64,000 nt of DNA from Paenibacillus brevis (GCF_018919145.1 NZ_JAHLQJ010000005.1:186001-250000), one strand, 5' to 3'. Positions 40,387 to 49,470 are shown, counted from the first letter of the stretch. Notes: a model not told the origin generated them from the sequence alone. Made by a program: numbers and translations.

Positions 40387-41631
40387 TTAAATCAGTTCCC
40401 CGCGTCTTTTGAGATAACGATATAATACAAAACCGCAAAGCGTACACAGAAGAGCACACAGTCCGATAAATGCGTATCCCGCCTGTAGCCCGCGCAATAG
40501 CCCCATCTGTGTCGCTTCTCCGTACATTTTTTTGACCGTTTCAATCACAAACCCAATCAGATAATTCCCAATAACACTACCAAGTCCCATCAAAGTAACG
40601 GTAAAGGTGATGGCCGTGTCACTCCCGCGCGGATAGCGCTTGGCAATAAAGGCCATGACCGTTGGATAAATCATCGCGATGCCCAGCCCTGAGGCAGCAA
40701 ACAGAAAGGACCACCGTTCCCCTCCGACAATCGCGATAAATGTGCATGCCGCCGAGAAACCAGAGAAAATAATCAGAGACAGGGTGAAGCCAATTTTGTC
40801 CGTCACTGGGCCGAGCACAAGCCGTCCTACCGAGAATAGCAGGAAGAAGATCGATAATAGGCCGGATGCCTTGACGGTATCCCAATGGTACGCCTTCTCC
40901 AGAAAATTGACCAGCCAGCCCCCAACCGCGAGCTCGGATACCACGCCAAAGGACAGGATGAGCACCATCCACCATAATGCCGGGTCCCGCGTCAACTCCT
41001 TAAACGGGGTTCGGCTCTCCAGCGGCAAATCGTCCCCCGGAAATTTACTATACAATGCGCTCAGGATGGGAAGCAAAGATAAGGAGAGCATCACCAGGTA
41101 CATGCCCCGCCAATCCAGCGTATGTCCAAAGACTTGCATCGACATGACGCCGGTGGCCAGCAAAGGCGCAACGGTCGAACTGATTCCATAGAAAAAGTGC
41201 GACAGGTTCATCATCGTACCTACATTTTTGACAAAAATTCTAGCACCCAAAATAGCGAGAGCAATCTCAAGCATACCGTTGCCGATATACATGAGGAAAT
41301 AGGAACCTGCAAATAGCGGATAGGTGTGGGACAAGAAAATGAAAACCCCGGAGAGCAGCATGGAGGCGAAAGACATGATACTTGTCGCCTTGATCCCCCA
41401 TTTTCGTACCAGGATAGCTGTAAAGGAACACGCAATGAGATAACCGAGTGCATTCAAGGATAATAAGCTGCCTAGCTGCTCTTCGTTCAGATTGAAGTCA
41501 AATTGAATTCTAGGTATGGCGGGTCCCTTAATATTTTCCGAGATGCCGAAAATAATAAAGCCTAAAAAAATCGTTACGAGTTGCATGATATACATCTTGT
41601 TTTTGCTTATGTAGCCAGTTCGTAATTTCAA
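40387..41631 (-). CDS. MFS transporter (sugar-symporter-like)
   Basis: This 414-residue protein has about 12 membrane helices. The N-terminal stretch GISENIKGPAIPRIQFDFNLNEEQLGSLLSL and the following helices resemble the FHS/FucP and GlcP-type sugar symporters of the MFS. It begins at a TTG with AGGAGG ten bases upstream, 18 bp after the ROK gene. Its place between a ROK regulator and a two-component pair suggests a sugar whose uptake is both locally repressed and externally sensed. The substrate is not identifiable. Confidence 0.88.
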   Translation of the reverse strand: MKLRTGYISKNKMYIMQLVTIFLGFIIFGISENIKGPAIPRIQFDFNLNEEQLGSLLSLNALGYLIACSFTAILVRKWGIKATSIMSFASMLLSGVFIFLSHTYPLFAGSYFLMYIGNGMLEIALAILGARIFVKNVGTMMNLSHFFYGISSTVAPLLATGVMSMQVFGHTLDWRGMYLVMLSLSLLPILSALYSKFPGDDLPLESRTPFKELTRDPALWWMVLILSFGVVSELAVGGWLVNFLEKAYHWDTVKASGLLSIFFLLFSVGRLVLGPVTDKIGFTLSLIIFSGFSAACTFIAIVGGERWSFLFAASGLGIAMIYPTVMAFIAKRYPRGSDTAITFTVTLMGLGSVIGNYLIGFVIETVKKMYGEATQMGLLRGLQAGYAFIGLCALLCTLCGFVLYRYLKRRGELI

Positions 41632-41649
41632 GTGAGTAATGCCTCCTAA

Positions 41650-42678
41650 TTATCTACGTTCCACTAATTGCAAACGGTAAGTCAAGCTTTCTAATGCCAG
41701 GGTGATAATACCCGTTAAATATTCATGATGGATGTCATTCTTAATCGTAAGCAGGGGCATATGCTCCTTCGGAATATACTTCATGCAGCTCTCCGTTAAC
41801 GGCTCCAGCATGGACGGATGGGTTAATTCCCCCGTTACTGCGATGGACACCGGATTCATGATCGCGATGATGGAAGCAAGAACCTGGACCGCGTTGGTCA
41901 TAAAGTGCTCCTGCTCATGCCACTTCGCCAACTGCTCTTCCCTGGTCATACCAAACGGCAGATAGGATACCTCACCCGCAAAGTGCGTATGTCCGGTCAC
42001 CATACGACCATTCACAATAAAGCCGGCACCGGGAAAATGGTTGTTAGGGAAGGTCACGACGGCCACCGTCTTGTCTTCTTCGACATCTTGCAGGTTGTAA
42101 AAGCCATAGACCGCAAGATTCATGTCATTTTCAATAATGACGTCGATACCGTACTTCTCCTCTAACCAAGGACCAAGGGCGAGTCCGGCTAAGGCAGCAA
42201 CATCGCAAATCCCGATAACCCCATGATGGGCTACACCGGGAATCCCGATGCCGATCGCCTTGATGTTGTCGTACTTCTGAATCAATTCCCCAATGATCAA
42301 ATCAATTCGCGATCGGTCGATAGGCGGGAGGCTCCTAACCTCCTCTTCCACCATCTCGCCCATCAGATTAACGATGGCATAGCTAATGGAATGGGCGCCG
42401 CTCTCTGTTTTCACCAACAAGCATAGTACATAAGCATAATCGGCATTAAACATATATTGTCTGGCCGGGCGCCCGCCGCTGGACTCCTCGAATTCCGTCT
42501 CAAGCACCTCTCCGCTCTCAACCAGTTCATTAAGGATCGTCCCGCAGGTTGCCACGCTTAAACCGGTGCTTCCGGCAATCGATGCCTTCGTACCGGTCCC
42601 TATAGCCTTCAAGGTATTTTTAACCAATTCCACATTGATTTTTTTCACTTGCCGTGTATTATGGGAGGTAGGTATCAT
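41650..42678 (-). CDS. ROK-family transcriptional regulator (XylR/NagC type)
   Basis: This 342-residue protein has an N-terminal winged HTH (VELVKNTLKAIGTGTKASIAGSTGLSVATCGTILNELVESG) and the linker GGRPARQY typical of ROK repressors. The ROK domain contains AIGIGIPGV and a degenerate second signature (GAGFIVNGRMVTGHTHFAGEV). The zinc-binding Cys cluster is not evident and the ATP site is weak, so it is a regulator and not a kinase. It is the first gene of a four-gene unit with the MFS, LytTR regulator and kinase. Confidence 0.9.
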   Translation of the reverse strand: MIPTSHNTRQVKKINVELVKNTLKAIGTGTKASIAGSTGLSVATCGTILNELVESGEVLETEFEESSGGRPARQYMFNADYAYVLCLLVKTESGAHSISYAIVNLMGEMVEEEVRSLPPIDRSRIDLIIGELIQKYDNIKAIGIGIPGVAHHGVIGICDVAALAGLALGPWLEEKYGIDVIIENDMNLAVYGFYNLQDVEEDKTVAVVTFPNNHFPGAGFIVNGRMVTGHTHFAGEVSYLPFGMTREEQLAKWHEQEHFMTNAVQVLASIIAIMNPVSIAVTGELTHPSMLEPLTESCMKYIPKEHMPLLTIKNDIHHEYLTGIITLALESLTYRLQLVERR

Positions 42679-42766
42679 GGAATCACTTCTTTCTTAGCCT
42701 ACTTTTTTTAACTCTTTTAATAAGAGGAATATAAATTGACCCGGAATAAATGTCAAGGAGGAAATG

Positions 42767-43603
42767 ATGGAGCCTAAAATTTGTCTAGTTACAGGAGCGA
42801 ACTCCGGCATTGGCTTTGCTACCGCTGAAGGATTAGCGAAACAAGGCGCTCATGTGGTGCTTGTCAGCCGCGATGCGAAGCGTGGAGAGGATGCACGGCA
42901 GGAAATTACGAGTCGCACCGGTAATTCCGCTATTGATGTGTTGGTGGGAGATCTGTCTTCCTTTGCAGATATTCGCCAGCTTGCCGAGCAAGTTGGCGAG
43001 CGCTATGGACGATTGGACGTACTAATCAATAATGCCGGGGGCGTATTTTCACAGAAACAGCTTAGTCAAGACGGTTATGAAATGACCTTTGCCGTGAATT
43101 ATTTGGCTCCCTTCCTGCTAACCCATTTGCTGCTCGACTCCCTGAAGGCTTCCGGCGCGGGGCGTATCATTAATGTAGCTTCACGTATGCAGACCAACCA
43201 GCTCAGGCTTGAATTTCTGCCGAAGCAAGATGCCGGCAGATATTCCGGCATGAACGTCTATAAACAAGCCAAAACAGCCCTGCTGATGTTGACCTATTTC
43301 CTGGCCAAGCAATTGCCGAAGAATGAAGTCACTGTAAATGCTCTGCATCCGGGAGTTATCTATACACCTCAATCCGCAAGATCAGCGCCCTCCTTCGTCC
43401 GTCCCTTGATGAAGCTAGTGATGCAAAGTCCGGAGCAAGGGGCTGCGACCTCGCTTTATCTGGCTACCTCACCAGAGGTAAGCCAGATTACGGGCAACTA
43501 TTACACCGGGCTGCAGCCTGTCCGCACTGTCCCGATCTCCTACGATGCGGCGCTTCAGCAGCAATTATACGAGCAAAGCCTGATCTGGACGGGATTAAGT
43601 TAG
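42767..43603 (+). CDS. Short-chain dehydrogenase/reductase
   Basis: This SDR of about 278 residues has the NAD(P)-binding motif TGANSGIGFATAEG, NNAGG, and catalytic YKQAK, with the active-site Ser in INVASRM. An Arg in the second strand (VSRD) suggests NADPH preference. Two ATGs follow AAGGAGG; the second (42767) has better spacing. Architecture and sequence resemble retinol-dehydrogenase-like SDRs annotated widely in soil bacteria; the substrate is unknown. It is a single-gene unit ended by a long hairpin. Confidence 0.9.
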   Translation: MEPKICLVTGANSGIGFATAEGLAKQGAHVVLVSRDAKRGEDARQEITSRTGNSAIDVLVGDLSSFADIRQLAEQVGERYGRLDVLINNAGGVFSQKQLSQDGYEMTFAVNYLAPFLLTHLLLDSLKASGAGRIINVASRMQTNQLRLEFLPKQDAGRYSGMNVYKQAKTALLMLTYFLAKQLPKNEVTVNALHPGVIYTPQSARSAPSFVRPLMKLVMQSPEQGAATSLYLATSPEVSQITGNYYTGLQPVRTVPISYDAALQQQLYEQSLIWTGLS

Positions 43604-43605
43604 CC

Positions 43606-43667
43606 AAATAAGAGAAAGGCCGTGAAAGGAGGCTGTATAGCTCCCTTTCACGGCCTTTCTCTTATTT
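43606..43667. terminator. Very long bidirectional hairpin between SDR and fructokinase genes
   Basis: The arms at 43606-43631 and 43641-43667 match over 24 continuous base pairs (from AAATAAGAGAAAGGCCGTG) around a loop of about 10 bases. The outer AT-rich part gives T-rich tails on both strands, suiting the convergent genes. Confidence 0.9.
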
Positions 43668-43714
43668 GCTCATTCGATATCTAATTGGACCTTCCACTCA
43701 CTATACGCCACCTC

Positions 43715-44584
43715 TTAGATTGCAGCAATTCCCAGCGCGAGCGCTCCGCATAATCCGGCGTTGTCTCCCAAGGCCGGAGGAACGATATAATCGTCCATAT
43801 CGTCAAGAATAGCAGGGGAAGCAACGTATCCGTTTAAGTTCTGTGCCGCTTGCGCACGGACTAACGGGAACAACTGCTCCTGGTGCATGACCCCGCCACC
43901 GAGAATTACTTTTTTCGGCGATAACAATAGAATCACCCCTGAAAGGGCCTGACCCAGATAGTAAGCTTCCATCTCCCATGCTTTATGATCGTCCGGCAAT
44001 TCGTTTCCTTTCACTCCCCAGCGTTTTTCGATTGCGGGTCCGCTGGCCATCCCCTCCAAGCAGTCATCATGAAAAGGACATACCCCTTTGAAATTGTCCT
44101 CCGGATGCCGCCGGGTTAAGATATGCCCCCCTTCCGGATGGACCAGGCCATGCACCAATTTGCCTTCCGCGTACACCCCGACGCCAACGCCCGTTCCGAT
44201 CGTATAGTAAACGCAGCTATCCAATCCCTTGGCCGCGCCCCACTTCGCCTCGCCGAAAACAGCAGCGTTCACGTCGGTATCGAAACCGATCGGTACCGTA
44301 AAGAAGCGCTTCATATATCCGACGAAGTCAAATCCCGCCCATCCCGGCTTCGGCGTCGTGGTCACCAGCCCGTAAGCGGGACCGGAGCGATCCAGGTCGA
44401 TCGGCCCAAAGGATCCGATGCCGAGCGCCTCAATACCCTTGTCCCGAAAAAACGCGACCGATTGCTCCAATGTTATCTCCGGCGCTTCCGTCGGAAAGCT
44501 GATTCGTTCGAGTATTTCCCCCTGTTCATTTCCGACACCGCATATAAATTTCGTACCTCCGGCTTCAATCGCACCGATTCTCAT
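43715..44584 (-). CDS. ROK-family fructokinase
   Basis: This 289-residue kinase has an N-terminal phosphate-binding IEAGGTKFICG and the ROK zinc-site region HILTRRHPEDNFKGVCPFHDDCLEG, with the His and three Cys expected; LEGMASGPAIEKRWG follows as in Bacillus fructokinases (ScrK/GmuE). It makes fructose-6-phosphate from fructose. GAGGAGGAG precedes the ATG. It is divergent from the GH32-ABC-GH172 operon, and LacI-type palindromes at 44632-44646 and 44742-44755 lie between, so it is very likely the kinase for fructose released by those enzymes. Confidence 0.92.
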   Translation of the reverse strand: MRIGAIEAGGTKFICGVGNEQGEILERISFPTEAPEITLEQSVAFFRDKGIEALGIGSFGPIDLDRSGPAYGLVTTTPKPGWAGFDFVGYMKRFFTVPIGFDTDVNAAVFGEAKWGAAKGLDSCVYYTIGTGVGVGVYAEGKLVHGLVHPEGGHILTRRHPEDNFKGVCPFHDDCLEGMASGPAIEKRWGVKGNELPDDHKAWEMEAYYLGQALSGVILLLSPKKVILGGGVMHQEQLFPLVRAQAAQNLNGYVASPAILDDMDDYIVPPALGDNAGLCGALALGIAAI

Positions 44585-44631
44585 TGTTAGCTCCTCCTCT
44601 GTAAGTGTTTCCGTGTATATTTTACTATTAA

Positions 44632-44646
44632 GAAAAACGTTTTACC
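44632..44646. promoter_or_regulatory. LacI-type operator, fructokinase side
   Basis: GAAAAACGTTTTACC is a near-copy of the perfect palindrome at 44742-44755, located 48 bp upstream of the fructokinase start. Central ACGT with A/T arms is typical of LacI-family sites. Confidence 0.65.
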
Positions 44647-44707
44647 ACATCATTTTTTTATCTCTGAAAACAAAAGTATTTATCGATATTTATAAGCAAT
44701 GTAACCG

Positions 44708-44738
44708 TTGACAAGATAATAAATTATGTTATTATGAT
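44708..44738 (+). promoter_or_regulatory. Probable sigma-A promoter of the GH32 operon
   Basis: TTGACA at 44708-44713 and TATGAT at 44733-44738 are consensus-like -35 and -10 boxes, although the 19-bp spacer is longer than the ideal. The LacI-type palindrome begins four bases later, over the expected transcription start. Confidence 0.55.
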
Positions 44739-44741
44739 TTT

Positions 44742-44755
44742 GTAAAACGTTTTAC
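44742..44755. promoter_or_regulatory. Perfect LacI-type operator before the GH32 operon
   Basis: GTAAAACGTTTTAC is fully self-complementary and overlaps the expected start of transcription, 17 bp before the GH32 ATG. The LacI-family protein at 50621, at the end of this operon, is the natural candidate to bind it. Confidence 0.8.
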
Positions 44756-44772
44756 CAAATGGAGATGACAAG

Positions 44773-46236
44773 ATGAAAAAAGTATTTTACAAACCGCAAG
44801 ACGGATGGGTCGGAGACGTAATCCCGTTCTATGACCGTGGAGAGTATAAGCTCTACTATCTCCATGATCAAAGAGACGGTGGTGATTACGGAAACCATAC
44901 GACATGGAATCTGATTACCACTAAAAACGGCTTGGATTTTAAAAATTATGGGGTCACATTGCCAAACGGCGATGAAACCGAGCCGGACCGCAATGCCTAT
45001 ACCGGTTCCGTGATCATGGACCAAGACGGCTTGTACCACCTCTTTTATACCGGGCACAATCCCAACGCCGAGTTCAGCGTAGACGGCAAGCCCTTGCAGG
45101 TTGTATTGAAGGCCACCGGAACCGACGGAATTCATTGGACGAAGGATGCCGATTTCAAGCTGTATGGCGACGGGGTGATCTACGAGCAGTTCGATTGGCG
45201 TGATCCGTTCGTGTTTTTCAATGAGGAACGGCAAGAGTACTGGATGCTCGTGACCTCCAGATTAATGAACTCCTCCGAGAAGAAAGGCGGCTGCATCGCA
45301 CTCCTTACTTCTGATGATCTCGTGCACTGGAGTTATCGCGAACCGTTCTACAATCCGGACAAGTATATCACGATGGAATGTCCGGATTATTTTCAAATGG
45401 GAGACTGGCATTACCTGGTCTACTCGACGTTCAGCGAGAAGTTCGTGACGCATTATAAGAAGAGCAAAAGCATCCGGGGCATCTACTCTTCCCCGATCCC
45501 GGACACCTTTGACGGCAGGGGATTTTACGCGGCGAAAACGGCTTCGGACGAACAGCAAAGGTACGCGTTCGGCTGGGTCCCTTCCAAGCAAGGGTCAAGT
45601 GACTATGGTGATTGGGAATGGGCCGGAACCTTGGTCGTGCATGAAATTCACCAAAATGATGGCGGCGATCTGCTCGTCAGGATGCCTCAAGCCATCTATG
45701 AGCATTTTAATACCGAGAGCGACCTCCTTCCCCAAGCGGAAAGCAACTGCCGCCACGACGGCCGCTGCTTCGAACTGGCTTCTCCCGATGGACTGGCTTA
45801 CCGGGTCTTGAATGATCTTCCTGCTCAGGTTCTGATCGAAGCCGCGTTTACGGACTGGGATGAGGCCAAGGATTTCGGCATTGCGCTGCGCACCGACAAG
45901 GCGCTCGACACCGGCTATTTCATCAAATTTGATCCGTTCCACAATCGGATTGCTTTCGATATGTGGCCCAGAACCGAGCCCGGCTTCTTCCAATGGCAAA
46001 TTGCCGGCGACAAACCGCAAATGATCGAATTGGAGCGTCCGTTCCGCTTTGCGGAGCATGAACAAATCCACGTCAAGCTAATTTTAGAGGATGATATATT
46101 GTGCCTTTACGTTAACGACATGGTCGCGATGACCACGCGGATCTATAACTTCGAAACCGGCTATCTCGGCTTTTATGCCAATGAAGGTTCTGTTAAAGTT
46201 CACGACATCAAGATCAAGACAGCGGAAGTACGTTAA
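44773..46236 (+). CDS. GH32-type beta-fructosidase with variant nucleophile motif
   Basis: This 487-residue protein has a five-bladed propeller and C-terminal beta-sandwich, as in GH32. The nucleophile region is DGWVGDVIPFY in place of WMNDPNG, keeping Asp at 15. The other signatures are intact: transition-state stabiliser RDP at 143-145 and acid/base E202 in MECPDYF. It has no signal peptide, so it cleaves imported fructosides in the cytoplasm. It heads the operon with an ABC importer, a GH172 protein and a LacI regulator, and faces a fructokinase. It could release fructose from inulobiose or levan oligomers; the altered motif suggests an unusual substrate. Confidence 0.87.
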   Translation: MKKVFYKPQDGWVGDVIPFYDRGEYKLYYLHDQRDGGDYGNHTTWNLITTKNGLDFKNYGVTLPNGDETEPDRNAYTGSVIMDQDGLYHLFYTGHNPNAEFSVDGKPLQVVLKATGTDGIHWTKDADFKLYGDGVIYEQFDWRDPFVFFNEERQEYWMLVTSRLMNSSEKKGGCIALLTSDDLVHWSYREPFYNPDKYITMECPDYFQMGDWHYLVYSTFSEKFVTHYKKSKSIRGIYSSPIPDTFDGRGFYAAKTASDEQQRYAFGWVPSKQGSSDYGDWEWAGTLVVHEIHQNDGGDLLVRMPQAIYEHFNTESDLLPQAESNCRHDGRCFELASPDGLAYRVLNDLPAQVLIEAAFTDWDEAKDFGIALRTDKALDTGYFIKFDPFHNRIAFDMWPRTEPGFFQWQIAGDKPQMIELERPFRFAEHEQIHVKLILEDDILCLYVNDMVAMTTRIYNFETGYLGFYANEGSVKVHDIKIKTAEVR

Positions 46237-46247
46237 TCTACTGCGAA

Positions 46248-46276
46248 TTTAAAAATCTCTCAAAGAGATTTTTAAA
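46248..46276. terminator. 13-bp hairpin between GH32 and binding-protein genes
   Basis: TTTAAAAATCTCT at 46248-46260 pairs perfectly with AGAGATTTTTAAA at 46264-46276 about a three-base loop, 12 bp after the GH32 stop. AT-rich, with U-rich 3' arm: a partial terminator or processing site inside the operon. Confidence 0.6.
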
Positions 46277-46304
46277 GATAAAATCAATAATGGGGGGTTT
46301 TGAA

Positions 46305-47654
46305 ATGGGAAGAAACAAAACAAGGTTTAAGTTCTTTTCTCTTATCTTTATTTCCGCTTTGCTTGCAACCGCTCTCGCAGGCTGCGGCGGTTCGGCGAAC
46401 AAGAACGCCGGAGACGACGCCAAGGACCAAGGGAATTCGTCCGCAGGCAACGAAGGCAAAACAATTACCTGGCTGACGGCCCGGCCGGAGAACGGAGCAA
46501 TCATTCAAACCGTTCGGGAACTGGCGGACAGCTATGCACAAGATCATCCCGGATTCAAGCTGGATATTCAAGTGACAGCCGACCGGCCTTCGTATTTGAC
46601 CAAGCTGAGAACGCTCGTGGCTTCCGGAGAGGTTCCTGAATTTATTGATACGGACGCCGATCCGTACGCTCAGGAACTGGCAGAAGCGGGAATGCTGGTT
46701 GATATGAAGCAATTCCTGGACGAGCAAGGCTTGTACGATCAGTTCTACGAGCCTGCGTTGAAATACCAGGAGCTGCCGGATGGAAGCTTGTACCTTATCC
46801 CCCTGGAATACCACCTGGAGATGACTTGGTACAATAAGAAAATATTTGAGGAAAATAACCTGACCGAACCAAAAACGATCGATGATATGCTTACCGTCAG
46901 CAAGGCGCTTAAAGAAAAGGGCATCACTCCAATCGCCGTTGACGGCGTGGATGTCTGGCCCGTACTGCGCTATGCGGCGATGATTCCATTCCGCGCTACC
47001 GGGAATGAATTTGCCCGAAATCTGAGCCAGGGTAAAGCTAAAATGACCGACGAAGTCGGCATGCAAGCGGCAAGCTTCGTCTCTGAAATCGGCCAATACT
47101 TCCAACAAGGATTCGCCACGACGGATTACACGACGGCCCTAAACATGTTCCTTAACGGCGAAGCCGCCATGTATCGCATGGGCACCTGGGAGATTCCGTC
47201 CTTCGTGAATGAGAACCTGCCGAAGAATATGAAGGATAATGTCGATTATTTCTATCTCCCGACCATGACGGGCGCCCAAACACCGGATAACGAATTTTTC
47301 GGCAACAGCGGGATCGGCCTGGCAGCGACTGCCGACAAATTCGAAGGAATCGCCAAAGACTTTCTCAGCTTCGTCTTAAAGAATTACAGCGACGTCTATG
47401 TGGCTAAACAGCAGATGTCTCCCTTGAAATTCACGATTGAAGACGAGTCCAAGTTCTCCGAGCTGTTCCTGCAGATTAAACAGGATATGGATAACTACGG
47501 TTCGGAATTTGCCAAGCCTTGGGATACGCTGCTTGACGCCAATACGAACTCCGTCATGAGCGATTTGATCATGAAATTGGCTATGGGAGGCATGACTCCG
47601 GAAGAGTTCGCCAAGCAAGTCGACGATACTATCGCCCAGAACGTGAACAACTAA
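46305..47654 (+). CDS. Sugar ABC transporter substrate-binding lipoprotein
   Basis: This protein of about 449 residues has the signal MGRNKTRFKFFSLIFISALLATALAGC with lipidated Cys at 27 and a polar linker. The mature part is a family 1 solute-binding protein (ITWLTARPENGAI, LYLIPLEYHLEMTWYNKKIFEENNL). ATG 46305 has GGGGGG upstream; the ATG at 46290 would place that site inside the gene. It should capture the fructoside that GH32 and GH172 act on. An intercistronic hairpin follows at 47679. Confidence 0.92.
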   Translation: MGRNKTRFKFFSLIFISALLATALAGCGGSANKNAGDDAKDQGNSSAGNEGKTITWLTARPENGAIIQTVRELADSYAQDHPGFKLDIQVTADRPSYLTKLRTLVASGEVPEFIDTDADPYAQELAEAGMLVDMKQFLDEQGLYDQFYEPALKYQELPDGSLYLIPLEYHLEMTWYNKKIFEENNLTEPKTIDDMLTVSKALKEKGITPIAVDGVDVWPVLRYAAMIPFRATGNEFARNLSQGKAKMTDEVGMQAASFVSEIGQYFQQGFATTDYTTALNMFLNGEAAMYRMGTWEIPSFVNENLPKNMKDNVDYFYLPTMTGAQTPDNEFFGNSGIGLAATADKFEGIAKDFLSFVLKNYSDVYVAKQQMSPLKFTIEDESKFSELFLQIKQDMDNYGSEFAKPWDTLLDANTNSVMSDLIMKLAMGGMTPEEFAKQVDDTIAQNVNN

Positions 47655-47678
47655 ATCGTTTGTGCTCGCACAAATTGT

Positions 47679-47711
47679 CCCCTGCCCGGTCCCGTTAAGG
47701 TCCGGGCGGGG
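47679..47711. terminator. Intercistronic GC hairpin after the binding-protein gene
   Basis: CCCC-T-GCCCGG at 47679-47689 pairs with CCGGGCGGGG at 47702-47711 (one bulge). Located between binding-protein and permease genes, as at 10187-10208 in the alpha-glucoside operon. Confidence 0.6.
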
Positions 47712-47759
47712 AGCTTTCCTCCTAAGTTTGTCAATCTGAATCAATGGGAGAGATTCCAC

Positions 47760-48635
47760 ATGAATGTACTCAAGGATAAGAAGGCATGGTTGGTCTTTGT
47801 CACTCCCGCCCTGCTCTTTTATTTGGGAACCGTCTTTATTCCTATCATCCAGTCGCTGAATTACGGCTTTCAAGATTGGAACGGCATCAAGGACGCCAAA
47901 TACATCGGGCTGGGCAATTATATCAAAATGTTTCATGATCCTTACTTCTGGAACTCTGTACAAAATAACCTGGCCTACGTCGTCATCGTTGTGTTGATGC
48001 AAGTATTCATCGGCTTGTTTTTTGCGCTGTTGCTCTCCTATGTCAAAAAAGGGGCCGGCATTTTCAGAACGCTATATTACTTGCCAGCCGTCGTGGTCAC
48101 CGTTGCCATTGCGCAAATGTTCCGTAACTTCTATTCCTTGCAGCCTTTAGGCTTGCTCAACATGTTTCTGGAGTGGATAGGGCTTGGCCATCTGCAAAGC
48201 GCCTGGTTATCCGATCCGCACACCGCGTTGATCGCTGTCTCCATTCCCGAAGGCTGGCGTTTTACCGGGATGTACATGGTTATCTTTTATGCGGCACTGA
48301 TCGCCATACCGAAAGAAATCGAGGAAGCAGCCACCATCGATGGCGTTAACGGCTGGCAGTTAATCCGTTATATCAAGCTGCCAAGCATCAAGCATGTGCT
48401 GAGTCTGGCGCTGATCATGTGCACCACCGGCGCGCTGCGTGGCTTCGATATCCCTTATATCATCGGGGTTCCGGGTTCATCGACCGAGTTGGTCACAACC
48501 TATATGTATAAAAAGGCGTTCTCCACGATCCAATATGGTTACGGGAGTTCAATTGCCGTCTTTATCGTTCTCGAAAGCCTGCTTGCCGTCTTGATCATCC
48601 GGACTATCTTCAATTCCAGGAAAGGAGGCGCGTAA
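47760..48635 (+). CDS. Sugar ABC transporter permease (MalF-type)
   Basis: This 291-residue protein has six predicted helices and the EAA-loop motif EAATIDGVNGWQLIRYIKLP. The N-terminus WLVFVTPALLFYLGTVFIPIIQSL is typical of first permeases of CUT1 importers. GGGAGAG precedes the ATG. The next permease starts one base after its stop. With the binding protein at 46305 it forms the fructoside importer, lacking a local ATPase. Confidence 0.92.
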   Translation: MNVLKDKKAWLVFVTPALLFYLGTVFIPIIQSLNYGFQDWNGIKDAKYIGLGNYIKMFHDPYFWNSVQNNLAYVVIVVLMQVFIGLFFALLLSYVKKGAGIFRTLYYLPAVVVTVAIAQMFRNFYSLQPLGLLNMFLEWIGLGHLQSAWLSDPHTALIAVSIPEGWRFTGMYMVIFYAALIAIPKEIEEAATIDGVNGWQLIRYIKLPSIKHVLSLALIMCTTGALRGFDIPYIIGVPGSSTELVTTYMYKKAFSTIQYGYGSSIAVFIVLESLLAVLIIRTIFNSRKGGA

Positions 48636-48636
48636 T

Positions 48637-49470
48637 ATGCGATCTAAAAAAACAGCCTTATCCTTCCTGTTGTATTTTATTGTTATCGCAATACTGATCG
48701 TACAAATTTATCCGGTGATCTGGCTGCTGTTGTCCAGCTTCAAATCGAGCATCGAACTGACGACCAAGCCGTTTTCGCTGCCTACCGTATGGTCATTCGC
48801 CAACTACGCCGACGTGTTCAGGGAAAGCAGCCTGCTGCTGTATATCAAAAATACCGCCATCGTAACCTTCAGCTGTCTGGCACTGATCATCTTCCTCAGC
48901 GCAACGGCAGGCTTCGCCCTTGTCAAAATGAATTTTAAACTGAATTCAAAGCTGCTGTTGTTCTTTACGATCGGCATCATGATTCCGATTCAGGTGACTT
49001 TAATCCCGCTGTTTATTATGTACAAAGACTACGGAATGCTGAACTCCTACTTGGCATTGATTCTGCCGCAAGTCGGATTTGCCTTGCCGTTGTCGATTCT
49101 GATCTTCACCAGCTTTTATAGCTACGTCCCCAATGAATTGATTGAAGCCGCCACCATCGATGGCTGCAACATCTATCAGGTGTTTTATAAAATCATCTCG
49201 CCGCTGACCATCAACACGACGGTCACGGTCGCCTCGATCAATTTTATTTTCATCTGGAACGATTTTATTTTTTCCAACACTTTTACGAACGATAAGCAAT
49301 ACAAAACGATCGCCGTCGGGCTCCAGGATTTTATCGGGGCGTTCGGCGCGACGGATTGGGGCCAGACGTTTGCGGCAATCTGTATCAGTATCATTCCGAT
49401 TATCATCACTTACCTGTTCCTGAACAAATACGTGATGGCCGGCGTGTCCGATGGTGCGGTCAAAGGATAA
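48637..49470 (+). CDS. Carbohydrate ABC transporter permease (MalG-type)
   Basis: This 277-residue protein has six helices, the EAA-loop motif EAATIDGCNIYQVFYKIISP and the C-terminal VMAGVSDGAVKG end of MalG-type permeases. Its AGGAGG lies at the end of the preceding permease gene, indicating translational coupling. GH172 follows 19 bp downstream. Confidence 0.93.
   Translation: MRSKKTALSFLLYFIVIAILIVQIYPVIWLLLSSFKSSIELTTKPFSLPTVWSFANYADVFRESSLLLYIKNTAIVTFSCLALIIFLSATAGFALVKMNFKLNSKLLLFFTIGIMIPIQVTLIPLFIMYKDYGMLNSYLALILPQVGFALPLSILIFTSFYSYVPNELIEAATIDGCNIYQVFYKIISPLTINTTVTVASINFIFIWNDFIFSNTFTNDKQYKTIAVGLQDFIGAFGATDWGQTFAAICISIIPIIITYLFLNKYVMAGVSDGAVKG

Noticed and set aside
41650-42678. ROK sugar kinase
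   Set aside because: It has an N-terminal HTH and a degenerate second signature without the zinc Cys cluster; the real kinase is at 43715-44584.
46284-47108. 274-codon minus-strand frame
   Set aside because: Antisense to the binding-protein gene of the fructoside operon; no start signal.
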